Shown here piece by piece: positions 16,111 through 23,988 of a DNA stretch of 61,439 bases (position 1 is its first letter; each line of letters begins with the position of its first letter). A model generated the notes under the pieces. The model was not told where the DNA came from. It saw only the letters and a program-made list of their open reading frames with translations, and did no database searches. Source of the DNA: an uncultured Bacteroidota bacterium (GTDB lineage Bacteria > Bacteroidota > Bacteroidia > Bacteroidales > UBA12077); assembly GCA_913055635.1 (NCBI GenBank), contig CAJXLK010000027.1, positions 1 to 61,439 of the forward strand, in the 5' to 3' direction. A program made the translations under genes and the position numbers.

Positions 16111-17688
16111 CTAGCCCATAATCATGCCAATGATGGTGGCTGAGAAAAGGGAAGCGATGGTTCCACCGATAAGGGCACGCATGCCGTTTTTCGAGAGAAA
16201 GGTTCGCCGGTTGGGGGCCAGCCCGCCGATGCCTCCAATCTGGATACCGATGGAAGCAAAATTGGCAAATCCGCACAGCATGTAGGTAGCCATGATGATG
16301 GACTTATACTCGGCAAATTTGCCGAACACAGCCTGGCCGGTCGATTTCATTTCAGCCAGGGATGTATAGCCCACAAATTCACTGGCAATGATTTTTTCGC
16401 CCAGCAATTGGCCCAGCAGGGTTATGTCGGCTTTACAAACCCCAATCAGCCACATCAGCGGGGCAAACAAATAACCCAGCACAAATTCCAGGGACAGCTT
16501 TTGGTATTGGCCGTCAGTAGCTGAAGCGATGGTTTGGTTCAGGGCAGTCCAGTCGCCCACTTTCAGGAAAACAAAATTGACCATGGCGATAAAAGCAAAG
16601 AAGACAAGCAGCATGGCGCCCACGTTGGCGGCCAGCTTGAGACCCTGCAAAGTTCCGTTTGAGAGGGCATCCAAAAAATTGGAGCCGATTTTTTCCATGG
16701 ACACCTCAATCTTTTTACTCACCTGGCCGGTTTGGGGGATCAGGATTTTAGAGACAACAATGGCTCCGGGTGCAGCCATAACAGAAGCCGTCAGCAGGTG
16801 TTTGGCAAAGAGCACCCGCTGGGTGGGATCATCCCCGCCGAGGAATCCTACATAAGCGGCCATAACCCCACCTGCCACAGTTGCCATTCCGCCGATCATC
16901 ACCAACAGCATCTCGGAATCATTCATCCGGGGCAGGTAGGCTTTGATCATCAGGGGCGATTCGGTTTGGCCAAGAAAGATGTTCCCGGCCAGCGACAACC
17001 CCTCCATGCCAGATAATTTCAGGGCTTTGGTCATCACCCAGGCCAGGCCCTTGACCACCACCTGGATCACACCCAGATAAAACAGCACACTGGTCAGGGC
17101 CGAAAAGAAAATGATGGTCGGCAAAATCTGAAAGGCAAAGATATAGCCAATGGAATCCTGATTGAGCAGGGGTCCAAAAAGAAATTCGCTGCCTGCTTCG
17201 GTAAAATCAAGTATTTTGACAAAAATCTGGCCGACAAAATCAAAAACACTGGCTACCGCGGGAATATAAAGAATGCTGAGGGCAAGGATAATTTGAATTG
17301 CCAGTCCTTTGGCCACAACGGCCCAGTCGATGCCGCGGCGGTTGATGCTAAAGAGCCAAGAAATAAATATCAAAACCGCCAGGCCCAATAAACCCCGAAG
17401 CAGCGACATAATGGTAAAGCCCCCATTATCTCCTTTATCCAGCAGAATGTTGGAGCGGGGCGTTCCCTGCGTGGTATCGACCTTTTTGCTTTGCTCAGGG
17501 GCAGAATCCTGTTGTGACTGAAGGGTTGAATCTTGTTCTTGCGAAGGGGATGAACCGGACGAATGCCCGGAGGTATCCATCTGTTGCTTATTATTGTTGG
17601 CGGATTGAGAAGGCCCAATGGAAGTTTGATCCACAACAAATCCTGTACTTACCAGAAGCACGGATATGAGGACAAGCAATTTTTTCAT
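16111..17688 (-). CDS. Concentrative nucleoside transporter (NupC/CNT family) with exported N-terminal extension
   Basis: Imports nucleosides with an ion gradient. From about residue 95 on, the 525-residue product has the CNT layout: N-terminal membrane pair, a gate region with GLSLAGNIFLGQTESPLMIK (nucleoside-site motif), and a C-terminal domain containing FANFASIGIQIGGIGGLAP. All are canonical. Unusual is the beginning: a clear signal peptide (residues 1-22) followed by about 65 Ser/Gln/Asp-rich residues, apparently a disordered periplasmic tail. The CNT domain alone would be about 430 residues. It is 30 nt downstream of the DUF151 gene and on the same strand, suggesting an operon. Confidence 0.93.
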   Translation of the reverse strand: MKKLLVLISVLLVSTGFVVDQTSIGPSQSANNNKQQMDTSGHSSGSSPSQEQDSTLQSQQDSAPEQSKKVDTTQGTPRSNILLDKGDNGGFTIMSLLRGLLGLAVLIFISWLFSINRRGIDWAVVAKGLAIQIILALSILYIPAVASVFDFVGQIFVKILDFTEAGSEFLFGPLLNQDSIGYIFAFQILPTIIFFSALTSVLFYLGVIQVVVKGLAWVMTKALKLSGMEGLSLAGNIFLGQTESPLMIKAYLPRMNDSEMLLVMIGGMATVAGGVMAAYVGFLGGDDPTQRVLFAKHLLTASVMAAPGAIVVSKILIPQTGQVSKKIEVSMEKIGSNFLDALSNGTLQGLKLAANVGAMLLVFFAFIAMVNFVFLKVGDWTALNQTIASATDGQYQKLSLEFVLGYLFAPLMWLIGVCKADITLLGQLLGEKIIASEFVGYTSLAEMKSTGQAVFGKFAEYKSIIMATYMLCGFANFASIGIQIGGIGGLAPNRRTFLSKNGMRALIGGTIASLFSATIIGMIMG

Positions 17689-17718
17689 GGAAAAAGATTC
17701 AGGGTCGGCAATTGGAGG

Positions 17719-18318
17719 TTACTTTTTTCTTCGTTTGATTTCGTCCCGGATCAAAGAAGCCTTTTCATATTCTTCATTTTTAACTGCTTCATCCAGCAGT
17801 TCTTCCAGTTCTCCAAGGCCCATATCCCGGTATTGCTGGTTGGATTCTTTGGTAGTCTTTTTGGATTTCTTTTCACTTTTCGCCTCTGCGCTTCCTTTCT
17901 CCTGCTCCAGATCAATGACAATGCCCGACTTGGAGAGGATCTCTTCGGTGGTATAAATCGGACATTTAAACCGCAAGGCCAATGCGATGGCATCGGAGGT
18001 ACGTGCGTCAATGACCACCTCTTCCCCATTGCTGTTACAGACCAACTGTGAATAAAAAACGCCTTCCTCCAATTTATAAATGATCACTTCCTTGAGGTTG
18101 ATATTAAAAGTCAGTGCAAAATTGTGGAAAAGATCGTGGGTCAGCGGCCGCGGTGGTTTCAGGCCCTCCAGTTGAATGGCGATGGACTGTGCCTCAAACC
18201 CTCCTATTATGATGGGAATCCTTCGCTCTCCTTTTTCTTCAGTCAGAACCAGCGCATAAGCCCCTGTCTGCGTCTGGCTATAAGAAATCCCAAGTACGTT
18301 CAGTTTTATCTTATTCAT
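17719..18318 (-). CDS. DUF151 bifunctional-nuclease-domain protein with UVR motif
   Basis: The 199-residue product starts with a BFN/DUF151 domain (about 1-130; GGFEAQSIAIQLEG, DARTSDAIALALRF) and ends with a UvrB/UvrC-type coiled motif (EKASLIRDEIKRRKK). A low-complexity charged linker joins them. Plant and some bacterial BFN proteins show nuclease activity, but the bacterial role is unsettled. The BFN-UVR arrangement is common in Bacteroidota. It has its own promoter and is followed 30 nt later by the nucleoside transporter gene, which hints at a shared link to nucleotide salvage (inference). Confidence 0.88.
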   Translation of the reverse strand: MNKIKLNVLGISYSQTQTGAYALVLTEEKGERRIPIIIGGFEAQSIAIQLEGLKPPRPLTHDLFHNFALTFNINLKEVIIYKLEEGVFYSQLVCNSNGEEVVIDARTSDAIALALRFKCPIYTTEEILSKSGIVIDLEQEKGSAEAKSEKKSKKTTKESNQQYRDMGLGELEELLDEAVKNEEYEKASLIRDEIKRRKK

Positions 18319-18359
18319 ATGATACGAAACGTGCCCCTTTTCAAGTATTTACTTAAATG

Positions 18360-18392
18360 CAAATGTAATCAAATCGATCAAAATAATGCTAA
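18360..18392 (-). promoter_or_regulatory. Promoter of the DUF151-nupC operon
   Basis: On the minus strand, TTAG (18389-18392) lies 21 nt upstream of TACATTTG (18360-18367), an exact TAnnTTTG. The box is 41 nt before the start codon at 18318. Confidence 0.5.
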
Positions 18393-18544
18393 TTTTACAG
18401 GCATTAATTTTAGTATACCACAGTTATTGACTCCGATTGTTCGAATTAACAAGTTTAAAAATTAATTTAGAAAATAAAAAATAAAAGCCATTTTTGTAGA
18501 CAAGAATTATTGGGTTTGCAGACCGGCAAAAAGTATCATCAGCC

Positions 18545-19684
18545 ATGACCCCATCTGAGATCATTACCGTAGTCTTATTTGCTCCTTATTTTCTGCTGAT
18601 TACCACCCTGACATATGGATGGCAGCGCATTGGCAGAGACAAAAAAAGAGGATGCACGGGCCAGCCATTTCCCCGTGTTTCTCTGGTGATAGCTCTGAGG
18701 AATGAGGCCGGGCAGGTAGATGCCTTGTTTAAACATCTTGCCCGGCAGCGCTATTCCAGGCAGATGTGGCAGGTCATTGCTGTCAATGATCATTCAACCG
18801 ACCAGACCCTTTCCCGGCTCGAGGCCTGGCGCAGTCAAATTGAGCCTGAGATGTTGATTCTGAACAATTCCCTGCATGAAGTAGGAAAAAAGGCAGCTGT
18901 AGCCCGGGGCATTGAGCAGGCCCGGGGGGAACTGATTGTCACGACCGATGCAGATTGCCGGATGGGCCCGTACTGGCTGGAATCTGTAGCGCGTTTTTAC
19001 AGCCAGCATCGTCCCTCTTTGATGTTCGGTCCGGTTGTATTTGACACCCAACCCCACCGACCCCTGGAAAAGCTCCAGGCCCTGGAGTTCATTACGCTGC
19101 TGGCTGCAGCAGCGGGAAGCACCGGCATTCAACGCCCCGTTTTTTGTAATGCGGCCAACATGGCTTTTCCCAAAGACATCTACCAGCAACTGAACGACCC
19201 CTTTACCCGAAGCATTGCCTCGGGCGACGACACCATGCTGCTGTTAAAAATCAAAAAGTGGGCCCCGGGCCAGGTCGCCTTTAACAAATCAAGGCAGGCT
19301 ATGGTCCACACCCAGCCCTCAAAGACCCTGCGATCGTTTTGGAACCAGCGCAAAAGATGGGTCTCTAAAAGCCGTCACTACAAAGATCCTGACATCCTGG
19401 CCATGGGATCAATCGTTGCAGCCTTCAATATATGGTTGGTGCTGCTGGCAACAGGCACCTGCTTTGACCCGGCGCTGACCAAGCCTTTGGTCGGCGGACT
19501 CCTTGGTAAAGCCCTTACCGATGGGCTGTTGATTTTTCCGGCTGCCCACCATTTGAAAAAACACCACCTGTGGACTTGCTATCCCTTTGCCCAAATTCTC
19601 TACCCCCTCTACAGCAGCCTCTCGGCTGTGGCTGGCTTTTGGGGCGGCTTTTCATGGAAAGCACGCCGCTATCATGTCAATTAA
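18545..19684 (+). CDS. Family 2 glycosyltransferase, membrane bound
   Basis: The 379-residue product has an N-terminal membrane segment (about 7-24), a GT-A domain with VSLVIALRNEAGQ, VNDHSTDQT, TTDADCR (the DxD metal site) and the acceptor-side motif QRKRW (QxxRW), then three or so C-terminal membrane segments. This is the layout of processive or lipid-linked GT2 enzymes that add sugars to an isoprenoid or lipid carrier. Donor and acceptor are unknown. The gene is divergent from DUF151 and followed closely by an ABC permease gene; their starts and stops nearly touch, so they are likely cotranscribed. Confidence 0.88.
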   Translation: MTPSEIITVVLFAPYFLLITTLTYGWQRIGRDKKRGCTGQPFPRVSLVIALRNEAGQVDALFKHLARQRYSRQMWQVIAVNDHSTDQTLSRLEAWRSQIEPEMLILNNSLHEVGKKAAVARGIEQARGELIVTTDADCRMGPYWLESVARFYSQHRPSLMFGPVVFDTQPHRPLEKLQALEFITLLAAAAGSTGIQRPVFCNAANMAFPKDIYQQLNDPFTRSIASGDDTMLLLKIKKWAPGQVAFNKSRQAMVHTQPSKTLRSFWNQRKRWVSKSRHYKDPDILAMGSIVAAFNIWLVLLATGTCFDPALTKPLVGGLLGKALTDGLLIFPAAHHLKKHHLWTCYPFAQILYPLYSSLSAVAGFWGGFSWKARRYHVN

Positions 19685-19712
19685 TGAAAATATATTTACT
19701 TTGTCTCATGAG

Positions 19713-20951
19713 ATGAAACAGCAAGATTACCGCCAGCAGCCTGAAACTTCAATGAACCCGGGACAAATTGCCTGGCAGCGTTTCCGCAAAAACCGCTTCT
19801 CCCTGGGAAGCCTCCTGTTCTTGCTTGCCCTGTTCATCACCGCTTTGCTGGGCTATCTGATCACCCCCGACCCCACCCCCAACGCCAATGCACAACATTT
19901 AGCCCTTACTACCAAAAAACCCGGCTTCACAGTAAACATGCTTAAAAGAAGGCGCAACCAAAATGCTGAATCCACCTCTTTTTTGAAAACCATGCTGGTG
20001 GGAAAACCCAGCCGATATGGCGAGATACCGATAAAGGGCTATTCATTCAAAGGGAAGCAACTCATCATCCAGGAATATACCCAGTACGACCGGGAAAAAT
20101 TCATCCGCGAATTCAATCCGGTGGATGTGGCCTTTGCCATATCGAATGATCAACCCGTGAACTACCAAAACCAAACCTTCTATTTTACTGACATAACCGG
20201 TAAAAAACGACAAATTGGATATGCTGCCCTCAAAGAAAAAATCCGGAATCAGCATATTGAAACCCAGACCTTCCTGCTGGGGACAGACCGTTTTGGCCGG
20301 GATCTTTTGAGCCGACTCATCATTGGAGCCCGCATATCCCTTTCAGTGGGGTTCATTTCCGTATTCATATCCCTGCTCATTGGCCTGAGTCTTGGCTCGG
20401 TGGCGGGTTATTTTAGAGGTAAAGTGGATGACCTGATCATGTGGCTGATCAATGTGGTCTGGAGCATTCCCACCCTGTTAATGGTGATTGCCATCACCCT
20501 TGTTATCGGCAAAGGGTTTTGGCAAATATTCATTGCTGTGGGGCTGACTATGTGGGTGGAAGTAGCCAGGGTGGTGCGCGGGCAGATCATTTCAATACGG
20601 GAAAAAGAATTTGTTGAAGCAGCCCGTGCCATCGGATTTCCTTCCGGCAGAATCATTGTGCGCCATATTTTGCCCAATGTGATCAACCCGGTGATCATCA
20701 TCTCGGCGGCCAACTTCGCATCGGCCATCCTTATCGAAGCAGGGCTAAGCTTTCTGGGCATCGGTGTGCAACCCCCCATGCCTTCCTGGGGAACCATGAT
20801 CAAACAACATTATGGCTATATCCTGGTGGATATGGGATATCTTGCTATATTGCCCGGCCTGGCCATCATGCTGACCGTACTCGCCTTTACCCTAATCGGC
20901 AACGGACTGCGCGATGCCCTGGATACCCAAACCAACATCAGAATAACCTAG
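19713..20951 (+). CDS. OppC/DppC-type ABC transporter permease
   Basis: The 412-residue product is an inner-membrane permease of the peptide/nickel ABC family: an N-terminal membrane segment, then a long soluble insert of about 130 residues, then five segments including the EAA loop EAARAIGFPSGRIIVRHILPN (one Glu-Ala-Ala and the conserved Gly at the usual spacing). The usual OppC opening (FRKNRFSLGSLLFLLALF) begins near residue 18. The frame is open further upstream into the preceding gene; ATG at 19674 and 19713 are the realistic starts, and 19713 avoids overlapping the glycosyltransferase stop. No OppB, ATPase or binding-protein gene is adjacent, so this is an orphan subunit. Confidence 0.85.
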   Translation: MKQQDYRQQPETSMNPGQIAWQRFRKNRFSLGSLLFLLALFITALLGYLITPDPTPNANAQHLALTTKKPGFTVNMLKRRRNQNAESTSFLKTMLVGKPSRYGEIPIKGYSFKGKQLIIQEYTQYDREKFIREFNPVDVAFAISNDQPVNYQNQTFYFTDITGKKRQIGYAALKEKIRNQHIETQTFLLGTDRFGRDLLSRLIIGARISLSVGFISVFISLLIGLSLGSVAGYFRGKVDDLIMWLINVVWSIPTLLMVIAITLVIGKGFWQIFIAVGLTMWVEVARVVRGQIISIREKEFVEAARAIGFPSGRIIVRHILPNVINPVIIISAANFASAILIEAGLSFLGIGVQPPMPSWGTMIKQHYGYILVDMGYLAILPGLAIMLTVLAFTLIGNGLRDALDTQTNIRIT

Positions 20952-21365
20952 TGCCCATATACGTTATTATTACAGCAATCTTTGCTGAATCCCCTGCAGT
21001 TTGATTATTTGTTGGCGAAGGTTCATAAAAATTTGGTATGTCTGATCTTATTGATTATTTATCCATTAAAAAGGTATTAAGGTTCGACCTTATTGGTATA
21101 TGGTAATCAAAAACCCGTGGAAATGAAAAATTACCTGCCAGGGTCAACTACATTAATGAAGCTCATCATCTAATTCATTGGAAGCATAATTAATGGAGGT
21201 CATCATCCGCAATCATTGATCATTTTATACGGGATGGGTCGTTAACCTTCAAGAATTGAAACGGGTGGGTTTCGATCATGTTGTTGGCGGTGACGAACGT
21301 TGGGTCGTTCATCTGCAGGAATCGCAAATCATTCACAGACCGGTTAAAAAAACAGAGGTGTCCCG
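20952..21365. other. Intergenic region with a possible short reading frame
   Basis: This 414-nt space is AT-rich in its first half with no gene, and less so in its second half, where a short plausible coding frame overlaps the next start (see the small feature ending at 21369). Confidence 0.5.
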
Positions 21366-21369
21366 ATGA
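21256..21369 (+). pseudogene. Possible gene remnant or tiny coupled reading frame
   Basis: A 37-codon frame from a TTG at 21256 ends with TGA at 21367-21369, overlapping the ATG of the next gene as ATGA, the usual sign of translational coupling. It has a protein-like composition with two matching segments (WVVNLQE upstream of the TTG and WVVHLQE inside), but no ATG or good start. Reading the same frame further upstream meets a stop near 21214-21216 and another short start MEVIIRNH before it. It could be the 3' remnant of a decayed gene. I do not recognise a family. Confidence 0.25.
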
Positions 21370-21851
21370 TCGAATTGCTCAAAAAAACACTGGAAGCCTT
21401 AAAGCAACGCACTGAGAGGAACATGGAAGTGATCCATCAAAACAACATGATTGCCCAGGCGATGCTGGAGGAAGAACTCACCGATGAAAAATCGGAAAAG
21501 ATTGAAGCCCGATACCAGGAGAATAAAAAGCTGATGAAAGAAAACAGCGAATCCATTCAACTTCAATATGAGATCACCAAATTTATAGAGGGCCTGCATG
21601 AAACTTCTGAGGATCAGTCAAAGGAAGCTTTAACTTCCTATGAAACGCATTTGGAAGCCGAGACCGGAAAAAATTCAAAAGAAGAGATTCTGCGACTGAC
21701 CATAAAAGGGGAGATTCCTTTCAACAACAAGCATCCGTTTTACGGGGATGAGGATTTTTTCAGCCGCCTGCTCAGGCATTACCAGGACAACGAACAGTAC
21801 GAGAAGTGTCAGCGGCTTTTGGAAGAACGCCAAAACCGCCATAAGGGTTAA
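21366..21851 (+). CDS. Charged, coiled-coil hypothetical protein
   Basis: The 161-residue product is rich in Glu, Lys and Gln, with a long predicted amphipathic helix at about 1-75 (LKKTLEALKQRTERNME) and a short C-terminal part (HPFYGDEDFFSRLLRHYQD) that looks globular. No signal peptide, membrane segment or known family was recognised. Its stop codon TAA shares the four bases TTAA with the stop codon of the ABC permease gene on the other strand. The ATG overlaps a possible short upstream frame. Confidence 0.6.
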   Translation: MIELLKKTLEALKQRTERNMEVIHQNNMIAQAMLEEELTDEKSEKIEARYQENKKLMKENSESIQLQYEITKFIEGLHETSEDQSKEALTSYETHLEAETGKNSKEEILRLTIKGEIPFNNKHPFYGDEDFFSRLLRHYQDNEQYEKCQRLLEERQNRHKG

Positions 21852-22654
21852 AAGCTTCTGTTTTTAAGAATCAGGTAGGTTGCTGTCAGGAATACCAGGG
21901 TATAAAGCACGGCAAAGCCGGCCCCTTGCGAGAGGCTCAGCATATTGGAGGCCTGTTGACTCATTTGCACGTCTGCTCCCGGAATCAGGGAGATTTGTTC
22001 GGTAAAGAGGGAGGGCAGCGGGGTGAGGTCGCCAATAAGTTTGGCCGGAAAGTAGGCCTCAACCCCCGAAAATAAAAGTTTCCTGAGGATCACTTCTCCC
22101 GGGAAAAGATAAAGCATAAAAACGACGATGGCCAGGGCATTGTTTCTCAATAACACGGCAAAGAACAAAGCCAGCGACATATAAGCCAGGGTTTGTAAAA
22201 AGTATATCCCCACATGATTAAAACCCGACATATGAATGCTGAAGCCACTGCCTCCCTGCTGAATCGCCCCGGAAACCAGGCCGGACAATATGACCAGCAA
22301 CAGGGCATAAAGAGCAATCACCACCATGATATAGACCTTCCCGGCCAGAAGATGGCCTTGATGGAACCCGTTCATGATTTGGAAACGGAACGTATTGTAT
22401 CTAAACTCGTTGCAAGTAAGCACAATGATCAAGACCGCCAGCAATAGATTAAACCAACTGGCAATCCAGGGAAAAAACTCCCATAAGGCCGGAAAGCTAA
22501 AGAGGCGGCTCACCGAAAATTCGCCCATACTTAGTTCAATCCGGGAAAGGGACAAAAGGACCAAAATAAAAAACAGCAGGTGAAGGCTGATGATCACCCG
22601 GAATGAATTGGAGGAAAAGGTTTTGATATTTTCTACTTGGATCACTCGGCGCAT
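21848..22654 (-). CDS. ABC-2 type transporter permease
   Basis: The 268-residue product has about six hydrophobic segments and no signal peptide: near 20-40, 60-80, 100-130, 145-170, 175-195 and 240-262. This suits an ABC-2 permease of the NatB/bacitracin-type export group. Sequence conservation is low in this family, so the call relies on topology and on the ATPase gene 8 nt upstream in the same operon. Substrate unknown. A predicted extracellular stretch lies between about residues 190 and 235. Confidence 0.8.
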   Translation of the reverse strand: MRRVIQVENIKTFSSNSFRVIISLHLLFFILVLLSLSRIELSMGEFSVSRLFSFPALWEFFPWIASWFNLLLAVLIIVLTCNEFRYNTFRFQIMNGFHQGHLLAGKVYIMVVIALYALLLVILSGLVSGAIQQGGSGFSIHMSGFNHVGIYFLQTLAYMSLALFFAVLLRNNALAIVVFMLYLFPGEVILRKLLFSGVEAYFPAKLIGDLTPLPSLFTEQISLIPGADVQMSQQASNMLSLSQGAGFAVLYTLVFLTATYLILKNRSF

Positions 22655-22662
22655 GGTATCAA

Positions 22663-23559
22663 TTATTTCATCAGTTGTAAGAACTCTGATTCCAATGTGT
22701 TTTTCTGTCGGACGAGCCGGGAAACAGCCACGCCTTTCTCAAAAAGGTACTGATTCAAATCAGCCGGGGTATGGTTGTCTTTGAGCAGAATGCGGAAATT
22801 GCCGGATTGTTCTTCCTCGTATTTCTCCACCAGCTGACAGTTGCTCAAGGCGCGGATGGCCTTATCTCCATCCTCTACCGAGACATAGACTACTTCCTTG
22901 CCACTGAGGATATCTTTGACGCGGCCTTCCATCACGAGGCTGCCGGATTTGAGAATGCCCACATGGGTACATACCTTCTCTACCTCATCGAGAATATGGC
23001 TAGCCAGGACAATGGTTTTTCCGCGGTCTGACTCCTTTCGGATGATCTCCCGCAAATCGGAAAAACCTTCCGGGTCGAGGCTTTTGGTAGGTTCATCCAG
23101 CACCAGCACTTGAGGATCGCCCAAAAGGGTGGCCCCAATGGCCAGGCGCTGTTTCAAGCCGGAAGACAAATCCTTGTAGCGGGAATATTTTCTTTTAAGC
23201 AGGTTGCTGGTGCCCAGCACATGGTTAATGTCGTGATCCCCCACATCTCTTATGCGGGCCAGCAACCGAAGGTTGTCATTGAGGGTCAGATAGGGGTAAA
23301 AAACGGGTTGTTCAATGAGCGAACCAATCTTCAGGCGCGAGCGGTAATCAGGTTCCCGGCCGAACCAATAATATTTCCCGCTGCTTTGCCTCAAAATACC
23401 CATGACGATGCTCAGGGTCGTGGTTTTACCGCTCCCGTTAGGCCCCAGCAAACCATAGATGGTACCCTGTTCGACATTCATATCGAGGGAATCCAGGGCT
23501 TTTAAGTTGCCGTAGTGCTTGGTCAGGCCGTTGATCTTCAATACCGATTCAGAAGCCAT
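22663..23559 (-). CDS. ABC transporter ATP-binding protein
   Basis: The 298-residue product has all ABC ATPase motifs: Walker A GPNGSGKTTTLS at about 39-50, the signature DLSSGLKQRLAIG, Walker B VLVLDEPTKSLDPEG and a switch His in VLASHILDEVEK. The C-terminal extension of about 80 residues is typical of the drug-export/NatA group. It pairs with the permease gene 8 nt downstream to form a two-gene exporter or membrane-protein modulator. Substrate not predictable. Confidence 0.94.
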   Translation of the reverse strand: MASESVLKINGLTKHYGNLKALDSLDMNVEQGTIYGLLGPNGSGKTTTLSIVMGILRQSSGKYYWFGREPDYRSRLKIGSLIEQPVFYPYLTLNDNLRLLARIRDVGDHDINHVLGTSNLLKRKYSRYKDLSSGLKQRLAIGATLLGDPQVLVLDEPTKSLDPEGFSDLREIIRKESDRGKTIVLASHILDEVEKVCTHVGILKSGSLVMEGRVKDILSGKEVVYVSVEDGDKAIRALSNCQLVEKYEEEQSGNFRILLKDNHTPADLNQYLFEKGVAVSRLVRQKNTLESEFLQLMK

Positions 23560-23988
23560 AATCTGCGAATATTTATCTTGAATGCACCGCCTCCCTACAT
23601 GAAAAGCAGGTAAATTCCAGTCTGTTTTGCCCGATCAGTCGCCAAAACAAGCTGATATACACCTGCTTTCAGGGAAAAGGTGGTTATACACGTTTATTTA
23701 TCTCCATGAAATAACTTTTACGCCCGGGTATTTCATCCTTTACAGGCGATGTAGGATCAGCGCACCCTATGCAAATCACCATAATAAATTTGCTGCTACG
23801 GATAAAAATAATAATACCTCTATTCTAAAAGATGGTTGATCATTAAATTTTCGTGTTAATTATCAAGGAACAATTGAACAAGCCCCCCCTTTCACCAGGG
23901 CTGATTATATAAAGGGAAGCTTAAACAAAATCAACCATCATTCAGAGTTTAACCCCAATAATCTTATCATAGCGATGTCAAAGGGCCA
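23560..23988. other. Intergenic region between recQ and the ABC operon
   Basis: A 429-nt AT-rich space downstream of recQ and upstream of the ABC operon. The right end (about 23880-23990) has no clear terminator for recQ. I see no gene, repeat or RNA structure that I would stand behind. Confidence 0.4.
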
